Positions 42,401 to 49,855 of a DNA stretch of 64,000 bases are shown one piece after another; within the stretch, counting starts at the first letter, position 1, and each line of letters opens with the position of its first letter. The notes under the pieces were generated by a model. The model saw only the letters and a program-made list of their open reading frames with translations, was not told where the DNA came from and ran no database searches. The stretch comes from Diphasiastrum complanatum. Its lineage: Eukaryota; Streptophyta; Lycopodiopsida; Lycopodiales; Lycopodiaceae. The translations under genes and the position numbers were made by a program. The stretch covers positions 3,754,863 to 3,818,862 of the forward strand of contig CM055110.1 in NCBI GenBank assembly GCA_029204225.1. The letters run 5' to 3'.

Positions 42401-42691
42401 GAATTTCAGCCAGTCGGCCGACTCCAACAATGGAGACGCACTTCAATAAATCGGCATGGTTTAACACAAAAACCCGACAAAGCAAAGCCCATAAAAACTA
42501 TGTTCTTACATGAACCCACGTGCTTGCCAAAATGCATTACCGACCAACCGAACCATGCAGCAAGAGCAACTTACAACTTACAATTTAAACTTTATTACAA
42601 TTTTTCAACACATGGATCCCTCTCAACTGCCCTTAAAAACGAAGCCCAAAAGATTAAAAAAAACAAGTTTTTTACAAGGTCCAAGCAGCCG

Positions 42692-42722
<31 letters not shown>

Positions 42723-42784
42723 CCATTTTTTTCCCGCCATTCCACGTGCCTCACACAATCTGTTGTTGCAAACCCGTGACCAAC

Positions 42785-42857
<73 letters not shown>

Positions 42858-45800
42858 TTCCCGATGACTCCAAACCAAGACAGAGCTCCAAGAACACAAA
42901 GGAAGATTGCAGTAGATGAAACTGTCCCAACCAAAGCTAGACCCAACACCAATCTAGCCTTCGAGCAATTCAGGAGATAGGCTAATCACAAGAGAAGAGC
43001 TTCACGGTCCAACAACATAACGGTTGTAAGACTCTTCATGATCCTCATAGACACTGGTGAGGGTATATATAGAGCGTAGAGCCAACCCCACCTGCCCATG
43101 CACCAAATCCACATTGAAGCACTCGACACTGGTGAGGGTATATATAGAGTGTAGAGCCAACCCCACCTGCCCATACACCGAATCCAAATGGAAGCACTCT
43201 ACTGATCATGCCAATCTCCAAGGCATGTCCACTGCATGTAGGTACCCCTAACCCATGCAATAGCACAATGCATTTACATCCTATCCCATACTACGATGCA
43301 ACACACATTCTAATACCACATGCAGGTGGTCACTTGATGTTATGTCCATGTCCAGCATGAGGGATTCGGAATAATTCTTGACATGGATAGCCAATTTCTC
43401 CAGTGTATAAGGTTATTAGGACTTGGCCGGTAAAGTAATTAATAATCTTATGAGAGCTCAGACCTATATTTGGACAGGAGCACTTGCACGGTGTTTGACA
43501 TAGGAGGTCAATAGCTTATATTTGGGTTGCACGGGATCCTAAGAGGAATATTCTCTCCTCTTGGGAGAGCATATATACTATGGAAACTCACCCATCTCCT
43601 CATTGGATTTTCTGATTCTATGAGCCAGGATCCCCTCCTCTCTTGTATTCATTCACCTTGGCTTGGGGGTGAAGTGGTTAGGGTATTGACTAGCCATTTC
43701 CTGTTGGTTGGGTGGTTTTGCCCCATAGGTGTCCTTTTGGTTTACATGTGAAAGGATTATGAAGATCTTCACTTGGCGATCGTTATACTTGACCCCATGG
43801 TCCTACTCGACTACTATCCAGGTTAAGTCCAATCCCTATGTCCAAGGCACCCCGAATGGTCCAAACCCCCATTAGGGCCATGACAAGGAACTTCCTCCAT
43901 CATCAATACCTATGCTAAATAAACTTACAACAACACACTCATTGTCCAAGTGGGGTAGCAAGAGGCATATTGCAATTAGCATTGACATGCCAAGTAAAGC
44001 ACAATACCCATTCTTAATAGAAATTAGTATTATTTCCATCTATATTTGATGAAAACCCAGGTAAATTGAATGTAGATAATTGTCTTGTTGAACAATGCAA
44101 CGACCATGCGTGATGTGATATCGATGAAAAAGCTAGGATCATGAGCTTGATGAACAAATTTTATCCCTAATGTGAAAGAAGGGTGACGATGTATTGCCTT
44201 CTGAACAAAGATAGAGACAAATCCATGTGTGAGAAAACGTTAAGACGTTGCGATACCTAGCTTGTTGTAGCAAGTTCTCAGCTGTTCACAATTGATATAT
44301 GAATTTTTTTTAACTAATCATCGCATCATGTTAATTATCGTAGCATCCAGTAACACCAATTCGAGTTGATGAATTTGAAATGGTAATTTATCTTTTTCAT
44401 AACTTTTGCTATTTTTTTTTCTATCAATTTATATATTAAAACCACTACTTCTATAACGGTTCAAGCCTAAGTTGCAGCGGATCGCGATCCGTTGTAACAG
44501 CGATCCGAGACTAGAAACGTGGTCCCGGATCATAGAAACGTGGCACATTTGCACATACTTGCAATTAATTGACTACTTTGTGCCCAACAATGACGCATGT
44601 TTAGAGCTGTCTCTCATGTACAGTTTACAGACGATTTTATTCTCAAATGAATAGAACTTGAGACTTGGACTTTTAAAACGTAGATGTAGATTTCGTCAAT
44701 GACTTGACAATTCAAGCATCTACTTCTTTGAAACACTTCAAAATTTATGCATACAAGTATACAGAGTACAGCAACACGTGCAAAAATTAGATGCTACTTA
44801 AGTTTGACAAGAGCCATCATCCTTCTTACTAGGTGATTTCCCAAAGAAGAGGTACATGCATCATGGTTTAATGCAAGTGATTGTTGAAATTGATTGAAAC
44901 ATTTATAGCAGCTTTTATTATAAATTGGTTATCATTTTGGAAATGGATGTTGTCTTAGAGTTAAGGATGTCTACATTGAAGCTCAGAGGATCCACACATA
45001 TTATTCCATCGGTTCTAACTTTGCATGAGTAAGATTTCATAATTTGGTACAGTGAGACTGTTGGGTCTCCTTGTCCTTTCAAAAGAGAGGTGTCTTTGGA
45101 CTATCAGATTGATGATGATGAGGAATGGGTAGAAATCTTGGATCATGTTCTGGAACGTGATCCGGGACGCATTCTAGAATGTGGGCTGCAACTTTGGTTC
45201 AATCAAAGCTTAGTTCGAAATCAAATAAACTACAATCTCTTTCAATCAAAGAATTCATACACAAATAGCAATGTTTCTTTCAATATAGTATTTGTTTATA
45301 GTTATCATTGCTTAATCCGTATTAGTCTGTTCTAGAATAATCTTCTTAACATGCATATTATTAGTTCTCATTTCAAATTTGGAGAAACACAAATCTGAAG
45401 CCTTTGAATGCTTCAAGAGATTCAAGGCCATGGCTGACTCACAAACGTCTACAAAAGTGAAGGCACTCCGAACTCATGGTGGCAGCGAATACATCTCTAA
45501 TGAGATGTCCGACTACATGGCTGAACATGGTATTAGAAGATAGTTCACCACTTCCTATTCACCTCAACAGAACGGGATTGCAAAAAGGAAGAATCGAACT
45601 CTTCTCAACTCAGCCAGATCTACGCTACATCCAGCACACCTATCTGCGAAGTTTTGGGCAGAAGCTACTGCCACAGCCTGTTACGATAGACCAGATCCAG
45701 CACCAAAGCCATCAACAACAAAACTCCTTATGAAGTTTGGTGCAGGCGCCCTGGGGGAGCCTCGTATCTTGTGAGCACGGGCAGCACAGATCGGTGGGCT

Positions 45801-48800
45801 CTCAGCCACACATTTTTTTTTTTGTTTTTTTTTTTTGATTGGCTGATGGTGTCCAGGCAGCCAATTTCTATCCCATAAGCATTATCAACATTTTTGCAGG
45901 ACGGGATATATACAAAAACTCCCCTCACTCTTACATGTGTGTGTGTGTGCCTGAGCGCTGGGGTGCCCGCCCTACCCGGCGCCACCTGGTTTCTCAGGAA
46001 GGAGGTGCGAGCTACGGAAGGGCAACGAGCTGCTGACTGTCGGATTAAAGACTAGTGGAGGCCTGTTCAAGATCAGAGGACATGTGACAAGGTTGCAGCA
46101 TGCATTCCCGGCTGTAGCAGAGAGCAAAAAGGACAACCTCTGGCACAAGAGACTCGGACACTTGGGAGCTGAGGCTCTTGGAATAATGAAGAGAAAAGAC
46201 GTAGTCACAGGGTTCGACTACGATGGGAGTGGCAGTCCATACACCTGTGAAGGGTGTGCGATTGGGAGGCAACATCGCAAAGCATTCAAAAGGAGATCAG
46301 GTGTACAAACCACAAAGTTGCTGGAATTAATTCACACTGACATTTGCAGTCCTATGGAGAAAGAATCCCTAGGGCACTCTAGGTACTTCGCCACATTCAC
46401 AGACGACTACAGCAGAAAAACATTCCTTTTCACCTTGAAGACCAAAGATCAGGTGGCTGAGAGATTTAAGCACTTTATTGCACTTGCTGAAAATTAGACC
46501 AGGGAAAAAATCATGAGAGTAAGATCTGATAATGGAGGACAATATGTCGGAGGAAGATTTAAGGCAATCTGTCAAGAGAAGGCAATTCATCAAGAATTCA
46601 CGATGAGTTACAGCCCACAACAAAATGAATTGGCGGAAAGGAAAAACAGGAGCATTTTGGACAAAGCCCGATGCATGTTATATGATAAGGAACTTCCAAA
46701 GTTTCTATGCCAGCGGAAGCGGTAGACACAACAGTCTACATATTAAATCGGACACCTGCAAGAGCCATTGACAACAACGTCCCTGAAGCCATATGGAGTG
46801 GACAAAAGCCTACGGTTGCACACATGAGAATTAACAGACTTGCAATTGGAAGAAAAGCTGTAGGGTGCAGGTTAGATACAAAGAAGATGGGTCGGTTGAA
46901 AGGTACAAAGCCAGATTAGTGGCAAAAGGATTCAGTCAGACCGCAAGAATAGACTATCTTGAGACATTTGCCCCTGTCATGAAGATGGCCTCCTTCAGAT
47001 TCTTATTAGCATGGGCGACTATACGGGACATGGAGATGGAACAAATGGATGTCAAAACTGCCTTCCTGCATGGGGAATTGGAAGAAGAAGTCTATATGAT
47101 ATTTAGGCCCCATTCACATAGACTGCAACAACTAAAAATACTGATACATTTCAAGAATCTAGAATTGCTTCTTGGCAGAAGCAATTCTAGATTCTTGAAA
47201 TGTATCTTTTTGCGTTTTACTTAATGAAAGAGAACGAGGGCAAACTACCCTGTTTTTTTTGCAATCATAGTTTTTGCCATCGTTTTTGTTGATTGTGTTC
47301 TCTGCCCATCTCTGTCATCTTACTGATGGAAATCAGGTTCTTGGCCAACCCTGGAGCATATAAAACATCTTGCAATATTCCTCTCTTCCCTTCAGATAAA
47401 ACGATGCAGACATTTCCTGTTCCTGGGGCTTTCACAACTGTGTTGTTTCCAACTATCATGTCCTTTTCGGAAGGTAGTTCTTTGTAGCTGATGAATGCAC
47501 CTCTGTCAGGTGTCATGTGTGCGGTTGCACCTGAATCTAAGTACCAGGACTCATCTTGGTATATGATTTCAGGTGTTAGATTGGCATTTTGAGAACAAGG
47601 AAAAATGCTTTTATCCTTCTTCACTATAAAATTGGAGTAGTTCGTGCCTTCTTTAACCCTGGCTACCATTGCTATGGTCTCCTCACTGTCTTCTGACTCA
47701 GCCACATTTACCTGGTTCGTCGCTTCCCTCCTTTTCAGATCAGCTGCCTTCTTTCTGCATTCTCTTGCGATGTGTCCAGGGTTGTTACAGTAGTAGCAGA
47801 TGATAGTCCTCTTCTTTTCAAACTTGTCTGCCTCCTTTTGCCCTATGGAACTCTCAGAGGCTTCACCATTCCTGATGAACTTTTGATTGTTACCCCCTTC
47901 TCGTTTCTGACTCCTTTGATCTAGGCTGCTTCTTTGCATCAAAAGAGCAATTTAGTTCACCTGAGAAGATTGGTTCCTCCGTTCTTCTGGCAGCAGCCAC
48001 TGCGTGATTTATGCTAGATCCAGATCCTGAACTCTGGTTCTTCTGATTGTCATGACCGATGGGTCGTAGGAACTAAGGAGACTTCCCAGAATTGTGAAGA
48101 TCAGGTGGGTCTTCTCCACTGGAGTCCCTGCTGCTTCTAGTTTCCTTGCTATGCCCTTTATCGCCTCAAGGTGCATAGTAAGTGAATCTCCTTCCTGCAA
48201 ACGGATGTTTGCCAGCTTGCGCCTGAGCAGTAGTACATTGGTGACGCTTTTGCCCTCGTAGATGCCTTCCAACATGCTCCATACCTCTCTGGCAGTTTTG
48301 GCATCCTGCACCTGGGTTGCTGGCACCTCTCCTAACGATAGACAGATGGTTACAAACGCCTTCCTCTGCCTTGCCTGATAGTTTCTCGCTGCTTCCAGAC
48401 CGGCCAGTTCTCCATCAGCGTCCTGACAGGCTCCTGCTCATCGCCTGACACGATGCCCCACAGAGATCGTTCATCCAAAACCATCTTCATCCTCCACTTC
48501 CATAGCGGAGTTTGGACCTTCAAGCTTCTCCAACATCCTGGCCTCAATGAAGTTTGCAATCTCCCCAGCCATCTCTGATCACTAAACTACTCGATGATGT
48601 TCGCGACCCTTCATTGCCCAATCAGCCACGACCCTGCATTGTCCAATCAGCCACACGACTCTGCACTGGGCCAGTCAGCCACGCAATCCCTACAGTCGAT
48701 TGCTTGAGCGAGGTGTCTTCACTTGATGCGTGGGCCCATAACCTTTGATGACATGATCATTAAAGGAGCATGGAAAGCAAACAGTGATTACACCTTGCAA

Positions 48801-49580
48801 AGAACACAATCAACAGAAACGATGGCAAAAACTATGATCGCAATGAAAACAGGGTAGCTTGCCCTCGTCCTCTTTCATTAAGTAAAACGCAAAAAGATAC
48901 ATTTCAAGAATCTAGAATTGCTTCTGCCAAGAACTGCTAAAGAAAGGTGGCCACGTAGGCTGGCCATGCACGTCAGCTAATACTGTTCTAATTTTTCTCA
49001 TGAAATGGATAGCGTAGCTTCTAACTATTAGCCTGTATCTACAACTTTCGTGACTAATGGCAAGCCTTTCATCTCCTAAGCCTTCCTCGTTCTCTCCTAT
49101 AATCTAATAAATTTTCAAAGGCAAGCCAAGGAAATGGGAACTAGACGAGACATCTGGTTGCTATCGTGCTCTATGAAGCCATAAATCTAAGAGCAGCTAG
49201 GATAAATTACAAGAAGAAATAAGAAGGTAATAATGCATTACTGCTTATATCACTCGCTGAGAGGAATTTATGCTCTCAGCGACTGATGCTGAGAGAATAA
49301 ATTCCTGTCAGCATCACTCGCTGAATATATGTTATCTTTGAATGAGGAAACGCTTTGAATGTAGAGCAAGAAGCAGAAATAAGAAGATAATAATACCTAT
49401 AATGCATTTTACGCCCTTAGAGCGCAGACGAGACAACCACGGCAATGTCTCGTTGATGTCATATGTTCTGACTTCCCCAGCACCTCGATTGATAAGTTCC
49501 AAGCAGAGAACCGCTCCTGGAAAGCCTGTGCCGCCGGTGACAACAAAGGTTCGGCCCTCAATACCCTCGCTCTCCGACAT
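15041..49580 (-). CDS. SDR42E-type 3beta-hydroxysteroid dehydrogenase-like protein, whole gene
   Basis: Five exons (49580-49397, 18342-18000, 17286-17015, 16416-16220, 15487-15041) join in frame to 480 residues. The N-terminal Rossmann motif TGGTGFPG (about 15-22), a serine in VYTST (about 126) and YGRSK (Tyr156, Lys160) form the extended-SDR NAD(P) site and catalytic set. [18 protein letters not shown] and [12 protein letters not shown] are typical of the 3beta-HSD/decarboxylase branch. Hydrophobic segments at about 296-315, 380-399, 423-443 and 456-473 suggest an ER membrane anchor. Family members act on sterols or steroid-like substrates; the true substrate here is unknown. Length fits plant homologues of this type. 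ATG at 49580 is the first ATG that fits the frame. Intron 1 is 31 kb and full of retrotransposons. Introns 1, 2 and 4 have GT-AG borders; intron 3 appears to be GC-AG. Confidence 0.85.
16220..16416 (-). CDS. SDR gene exon 4
   Basis: After acceptor atcgccag it reads [20 protein letters not shown], a hydrophobic stretch ([20 protein letters not shown]) and [11 protein letters not shown]. It ends in phase 0 at AAG|gtactc. Confidence 0.85.
17015..17286 (-). CDS. SDR gene exon 3, followed by a GC donor
   Basis: Starts after gtgtatag with [19 protein letters not shown] and continues [33 protein letters not shown] and AYFISDG. Continuity with exon 4 (GSPINSFKF) requires the donor GATG|gcaatg, a GC instead of a GT. 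Confidence 0.8.
18000..18342 (-). CDS. SDR gene exon 2
   Basis: Starts after acceptor aaaatcag and reads [54 protein letters not shown] and [14 protein letters not shown]. It carries the catalytic Ser, Tyr and Lys. It ends CTAAG|gtattt in phase 2. Confidence 0.9.
18352..19444. other. Intronic AT-rich sequence, nothing recognised
   Basis: First kilobase upstream of exon 2 inside intron 1. No coding motif or clear repeat seen. Confidence 0.5.
19445..19951 (-). repeat. LTR (family shared with 42865-43885)
   Basis: Nearly the same sequence from the CTCCAAACC end to the GGGCCATGACA end as the copy at 42865-43885. A TATATATA box lies at about 19640. Confidence 0.85.
19445..20560 (-). mobile_element. 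Chromovirus 3' end: integrase tail, chromodomain, PPT, 3' LTR
   Basis: On the minus strand, 20560 to about 19985 encodes broken pieces of an integrase C-terminus ([25 protein letters not shown]) and a chromodomain-like tail ([29 protein letters not shown]). A purine tract (AAATAAGGGGGAAAG, about 19955-19970) follows. The LTR then runs from 19951 (TGTCATGGCCC) to about 19445, 507 bp. The same LTR occurs alone at 42865-43885. Confidence 0.75.
20561..21264. other. Intronic sequence, possibly decayed retroelement
   Basis: No clear motif seen between two chromovirus remnants. Confidence 0.4.
21265..21642 (+). repeat. 5' LTR of the reduced chromovirus
   Basis: 378 bp; matches 22417-22791 almost throughout, with TG and CA ends. 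Confidence 0.85.
22417..22791 (+). repeat. 3' LTR of the reduced chromovirus
   Basis: 375 bp; preceded by a G-rich polypurine tract. Confidence 0.85.
23050..23480 (-). pseudogene. Extra-ORF C-terminal block (element 4)
   Basis: On the minus strand: [31 protein letters not shown], a stop, [40 protein letters not shown], then a frameshift to [16 protein letters not shown] and the final stop at about 23060. Aligned with element 1: RAL, DPTV, WD(N/D), LPP, DQLPVA, RAA and LxFME match. It proves that the C-terminal block is a conserved part of the family. Confidence 0.75.
23510..25240 (-). pseudogene. Ty3 gag back half and protease (element 4)
   Basis: From 25240 downward: [39 protein letters not shown] (first knuckle), [20 protein letters not shown] (second) and [12 protein letters not shown]. 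After a frameshift come [19 protein letters not shown] and [15 protein letters not shown]. The 318-codon frame 24466-23510 holds retropepsin: [20 protein letters not shown] (active-site Asp) and [13 protein letters not shown]. The frame then ends. Several stops lie in the knuckle part, but the protease frame itself is open. Confidence 0.85.
25245..26085 (+). pseudogene. Inverted segment: 5' leader and gag front half of element 4
   Basis: The plus strand carries leader sequence similar to 28030-28178 and then the gag start [47 protein letters not shown] and [12 protein letters not shown], ending MLNEF. One stop lies at about 25695. Both flanks (gag back half to the left, LTR arm to the right) read on the minus strand, so this 841-bp block is flipped inside element 4. 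Element 3 has the same parts in normal order. Confidence 0.75.
26107..27033 (-). repeat. LTR-like arm of element 4 (head-to-head partner of 27129-27966)
   Basis: 927 bp. Inverted repeat of 27129-27966: on the minus strand it starts TGTTAAATCTGCATTT and ends CTCTGTCA. It contains many TTCGCC/GGCGAA motifs and a TATAAATAG (26430-26438, plus strand). Orientation is taken from its position before leader and gag in both elements. Confidence 0.65.
27129..27966 (+). repeat. LTR-like arm of element 3 with GAACCTTCGCC motif array
   Basis: Starts TATTAAAACTGCATTT and ends CTCTGTCA. Near-copies of GAACCTTCGCCAG occur at 27501 and 27517, with variants at 27358, 27531, 27886, 27898 and 27914. It precedes the leader and gag of element 3. 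Confidence 0.65.
28179..29056 (+). pseudogene. Ty3 gag front part (element 3)
   Basis: ATG at 28179. [37 protein letters not shown] and [15 protein letters not shown] show a Retrotrans_gag-type domain. A frameshift near 28508 and a deletion of about 10 residues (relative to [11 protein letters not shown] in element 4) follow, then [11 protein letters not shown]. From 28854 another frame gives [39 protein letters not shown] and CHLCNSPYH. Translation stops at the nested LTR. Confidence 0.85.
29057..30083 (-). repeat. 3' LTR of the nested element, lacking its first ~200 bp
   Basis: Closely matches 32834-33865, but the last ~207 bp present in the other LTR (33866-34072) are absent here. A deletion took the LTR start and the polypurine tract. 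Confidence 0.85.
30144..31137 (-). pseudogene. Extra ORF copy of the nested element
   Basis: Starts about 31137 with [12 protein letters not shown] and a TAG after 12 codons. It then runs in the same frame ([67 protein letters not shown]) to a stop at about 30530. Further frames give [15 protein letters not shown] and an acidic tail. The GY(I/L)LD segment and the V-V....LG(I/L) block can be aligned with element 3 ([38 protein letters not shown]). Similarity is weaker than between elements 1 and 3. No known domain is recognised. Confidence 0.55.
31530..31785 (-). repeat. TTCTCGA motif array with a 22-bp perfect palindrome
   Basis: At least five TTCTCGA copies with AT-rich spacers, plus a perfect 22-bp palindrome centred on TTTCGCGAAA (31581-31602). 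It lies between protease and extra ORF, the place where elements 1 and 3 have their own motif arrays. Confidence 0.55.
31711..31980 (-). pseudogene. Aspartic protease of the nested element
   Basis: [20 protein letters not shown] is followed by [17 protein letters not shown], a retropepsin active site (D-S-G-S). The frame then runs out where RT should start. It is preceded by the gag C-terminal region. Confidence 0.8.
31952..32753 (-). pseudogene. gag of the nested element
   Basis: Starts at 32753 ([20 protein letters not shown]), followed by [40 protein letters not shown], then a frameshift into a very basic Lys/Ser-rich stretch (32128-32493) and [18 protein letters not shown]. The position right after the PBS and before protease fixes it as gag. 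No zinc knuckle seen. Confidence 0.7.
32806..32823 (-). other. Primer-binding site, tRNA-Asp type
   Basis: Minus strand TGGCGCCGTTGCCGGGGA, complementary to the 3' end of plant tRNA-Asp and typical of Tat/Athila-group Ty3 elements. It lies 10 bp inside the 5' LTR. Confidence 0.9.
32834..34072 (-). repeat. 5' LTR of the nested element
   Basis: 1,239 bp, full length. Its outer end on the plus strand is GGTGGCATCA, next to the target duplication. Confidence 0.85.
34073..35040 (+). pseudogene. gag back half and protease-side region (element 3)
   Basis: [29 protein letters not shown] and RLGYPEKLA continue the interrupted gag. Later frames show [12 protein letters not shown], a Ser/Lys-rich stretch ([20 protein letters not shown]) and [13 protein letters not shown], the segment just before RT. 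No intact retropepsin motif is seen. Confidence 0.65.
35041..36486 (+). pseudogene. Ty3 RT - RNase H (element 3)
   Basis: [20 protein letters not shown], then [19 protein letters not shown]. The usual RxCxDxRxLN part is deleted (IVIV is followed directly by [12 protein letters not shown]). Then [39 protein letters not shown], the catalytic [30 protein letters not shown], a frameshift at about 36130, [14 protein letters not shown] and [17 protein letters not shown] stop at 36484 precedes integrase. Confidence 0.85.
36578..37619 (+). pseudogene. Ty3 integrase (element 3), first catalytic Asp replaced by His
   Basis: Zinc-binding part [20 protein letters not shown] and [10 protein letters not shown]. 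The core reads [12 protein letters not shown] where element 1 has WGLDYIGPIHP, so the first catalytic Asp is His. About 10 residues are missing before [24 protein letters not shown] and [12 protein letters not shown] give the other two acids. An open frame 37125-37619 covers [20 protein letters not shown] through [16 protein letters not shown] and the C-terminus. Confidence 0.85.
37875..38200 (+). repeat. GAACCTTCGCCGA motif array between pol and extra ORF (element 3)
   Basis: GTTCGCCGAA (37877), GAACGTTCGCCGAG (38001), GAACCTTCGCCGA (38032), GAACCTTCGCCAGA (38145) and GAACGTTCGCCAAA (38165), plus GGCGAATGA twice. The same motif fills the LTR-like arm at 27350-27930. Confidence 0.6.
38311..38319 (+). 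promoter_or_regulatory. TATA-like box upstream of the extra ORF (element 3)
   Basis: CTATAAGTA within a block resembling element 1 at 3567-3680; TTCATTTGTCAC follows at the same distance. Confidence 0.45.
38404..39195 (+). pseudogene. Extra ORF copy (element 3)
   Basis: The likely start is ATG at about 38503-38509 ([20 protein letters not shown]). It continues [63 protein letters not shown] and [15 protein letters not shown] stop at about 38874 and a frameshift precede [19 protein letters not shown] and [14 protein letters not shown] with [36 protein letters not shown] and QASTS are shared with element 1. The coiled coil and C-terminal block are missing, so this copy is truncated. Function unknown. 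Confidence 0.65.
39445..39600 (+). repeat. Direct repeat, left copy (with 41738-41892)
   Basis: About 155 bp, from GACATCGTCCAAGG to GAGATATCCA, diverged from the right copy. Possibly LTR pieces around the gag remnant between them. Confidence 0.6.
39765..40540 (-). pseudogene. Ty3-type gag remnant
   Basis: Minus-strand pieces in several frames: [70 protein letters not shown] and a Lys-rich tail. The W....F....L.G.A..WW pattern fits a retrotransposon gag capsid. It differs from the gag of elements 3 and 4. Confidence 0.55.
40714..40748 (+). repeat. Poly-C tract with one G
   Basis: About 35 bp of C interrupted once. Gly-rich minus-strand ORF through it is an artefact. Confidence 0.9.
40850..41737. 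other. Intronic sequence, nothing recognised
   Basis: No gene or family motif seen; it lies between the gag remnant and the right direct repeat. Confidence 0.4.
41738..41892 (+). repeat. Direct repeat, right copy (with 39445-39600)
   Basis: Shares CCTTCCAAGGAATCACA, GAAATCGGGTTAATA and TTGAGATATCCA with the left copy. Confidence 0.6.
42692..42721 (+). repeat. Poly-C tract (30 bp)
   Basis: Uninterrupted C run, 65 bp before a GA microsatellite. Confidence 0.95.
42787..42854 (+). repeat. (GA)n microsatellite
   Basis: About 67 bp of GA, directly before the solo LTR. Confidence 0.95.
43050..43199 (-). repeat. 75-bp tandem duplication over the LTR TATA box
   Basis: Two copies, each from GACACTGGTGAGGG through TATATATAGAG to GAAGCACTC. 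The related LTR at 19445 has one copy. Confidence 0.85.
43338..43787 (+). mobile_element. Solo LTR inserted in a solo LTR, perfect 5-bp TSD
   Basis: 450-bp insertion flanked by CTTGA on both sides (43333-43337, 43788-43792). Removing it restores the sequence of the related LTR. It begins TGTTATGTCC and ends CGTTATA, with an internal TATA-like ATATATAC. It has LTR-like ends and no coding capacity; the orientation is arbitrary. Confidence 0.75.
43886..44466. other. Intronic sequence, nothing recognised
   Basis: AT-rich, no motif seen. Confidence 0.4.
44467..45195. mobile_element. TIR transposon (MITE-like), copy 1
   Basis: 729 bp. Left end CTAAGTTGCAGCGG, right end GCTGCAACTTT. Flanks GGTTCAAGC and GGTTCAATC form a 9-bp duplication with one mismatch. 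GCGATCC motifs stand beside the left end. There is no transposase. TIR core AGTTGCAGC is shared with 50197-51006. TSD length points to Mutator or hAT type. Confidence 0.65.
45410..45735 (+). pseudogene. Copia integrase fragment with both visible catalytic residues changed
   Basis: [40 protein letters not shown] and [12 protein letters not shown]. Copia elements normally have RxDxGGE and NGxAERKNR. Here the Asp is His and the Glu is Lys. Both flanks are non-Copia. Confidence 0.75.
45736..46019. other. Unassigned sequence with poly-T tract
   Basis: Contains a long T run (about 45810-45835) and GTGTGTGTG. Possibly the end of another insertion; not identified. Confidence 0.3.
46020..47130 (+). 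pseudogene. Copia integrase - reverse transcriptase front
   Basis: GAG-pre-integrase ([34 protein letters not shown]), integrase core ([45 protein letters not shown] with an intact Glu), then [22 protein letters not shown] begins [20 protein letters not shown] and [34 protein letters not shown], and stops at about 47100 before YVDD. One stop at 46495 and frameshifts near 46710 and 46870. Confidence 0.85.
47143..47206. repeat. Perfect 30-bp hairpin at an inversion junction
   Basis: Arms of 30 bp (GATACATTTCAAGAATCTAG... and its complement) around a 4-nt loop. The same 30 bp occurs at about 48895-48925. Confidence 0.9.
47170..47312 (-). repeat. Inverted repeat, left copy (with 48797-48941)
   Basis: About 143 bp, inverted relative to 48797-48941 with few differences. 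The two copies bracket the minus-strand gag-protease block. Confidence 0.85.
47265..48570 (-). pseudogene. Copia gag - protease block on the opposite strand
   Basis: Minus-strand order: gag pieces (48559-48350), then [40 protein letters not shown] and [15 protein letters not shown] (UBN2-type Copia gag, 48326-48009). After a frameshift the 225-codon frame 47942-47265 holds the zinc knuckle [14 protein letters not shown] and the protease [18 protein letters not shown], then [20 protein letters not shown]. The protease frame is open. It would fit directly before the plus-strand pol at 46020, which suggests one element broken by an inversion. Confidence 0.85.
48797..48941 (+). repeat. Inverted repeat, right copy (with 47170-47312)
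   Basis: Contains AGAACACAATCAACAG, the CCCTCGTCCTC stretch and the 30-bp hairpin arm. Possibly an LTR fragment upstream of the Copia gag. Confidence 0.8.
48942..49396. other. Intronic sequence near exon 1
   Basis: Small imperfect palindromes (GCTGAGAGGAATTTATGC and relatives, 49256-49325). No gene. Confidence 0.5.
49397..49580 (-). CDS. SDR gene exon 1
   Basis: Encodes 61 residues from MSESEGIEG through the NAD(P)-binding [17 protein letters not shown] and AGEVRTYDI to GVKCII. It ends in phase 1 at ATAG|gtatta. The split codon GGT is completed by the exon at 18342, giving [12 protein letters not shown], the expected family sequence. Confidence 0.85.
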
Positions 49581-49855
49581 ATGCACAATTATGCTAATCT
49601 CAGCAAGCGATGAGAACCTCTATCACTTCACAAAATAACAGGATCTGTCTGCCGCAATAAGTCATGTGCCGGTGTTAGAGCTCAGGATTGATGTAAAGCG
49701 ACATCCAAAAGTCAATATCACATTATCAGAAAGATTATCTTAGCATTTCCTATCCGACATAGCTGAAATATTTGATAGCTGAAAACAAAGTCCTTGAAAA
49801 CAAAGCAAACAATGCTGAATGCATAAATCTGCCATCTGCTTTTCCTTAACCTTTG

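Larger units (their letters stand above)
42865..43885 (-). mobile_element. Solo LTR (same family as 19445-19951) with nested solo LTR
   Basis: Matches the chromovirus LTR at 19445-19951 end to end, with no internal element domains on either side. It carries a 75-bp tandem duplication (43050-43199) and an insertion (43338-43787). No matching target duplication at the outer ends was seen. Confidence 0.8.
18343..49396 (-). other. Giant intron 1 of the SDR gene (31,054 bp)
   Basis: Donor gtatta at 49396 and acceptor aaaatcag at 18343. The phase and the protein sequence across the junction fit. The intron contains elements 3 and 4, the nested Ty3 element, two chromovirus remnants, Copia pieces, solo LTRs and a TIR transposon, on both strands. 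Confidence 0.8.
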
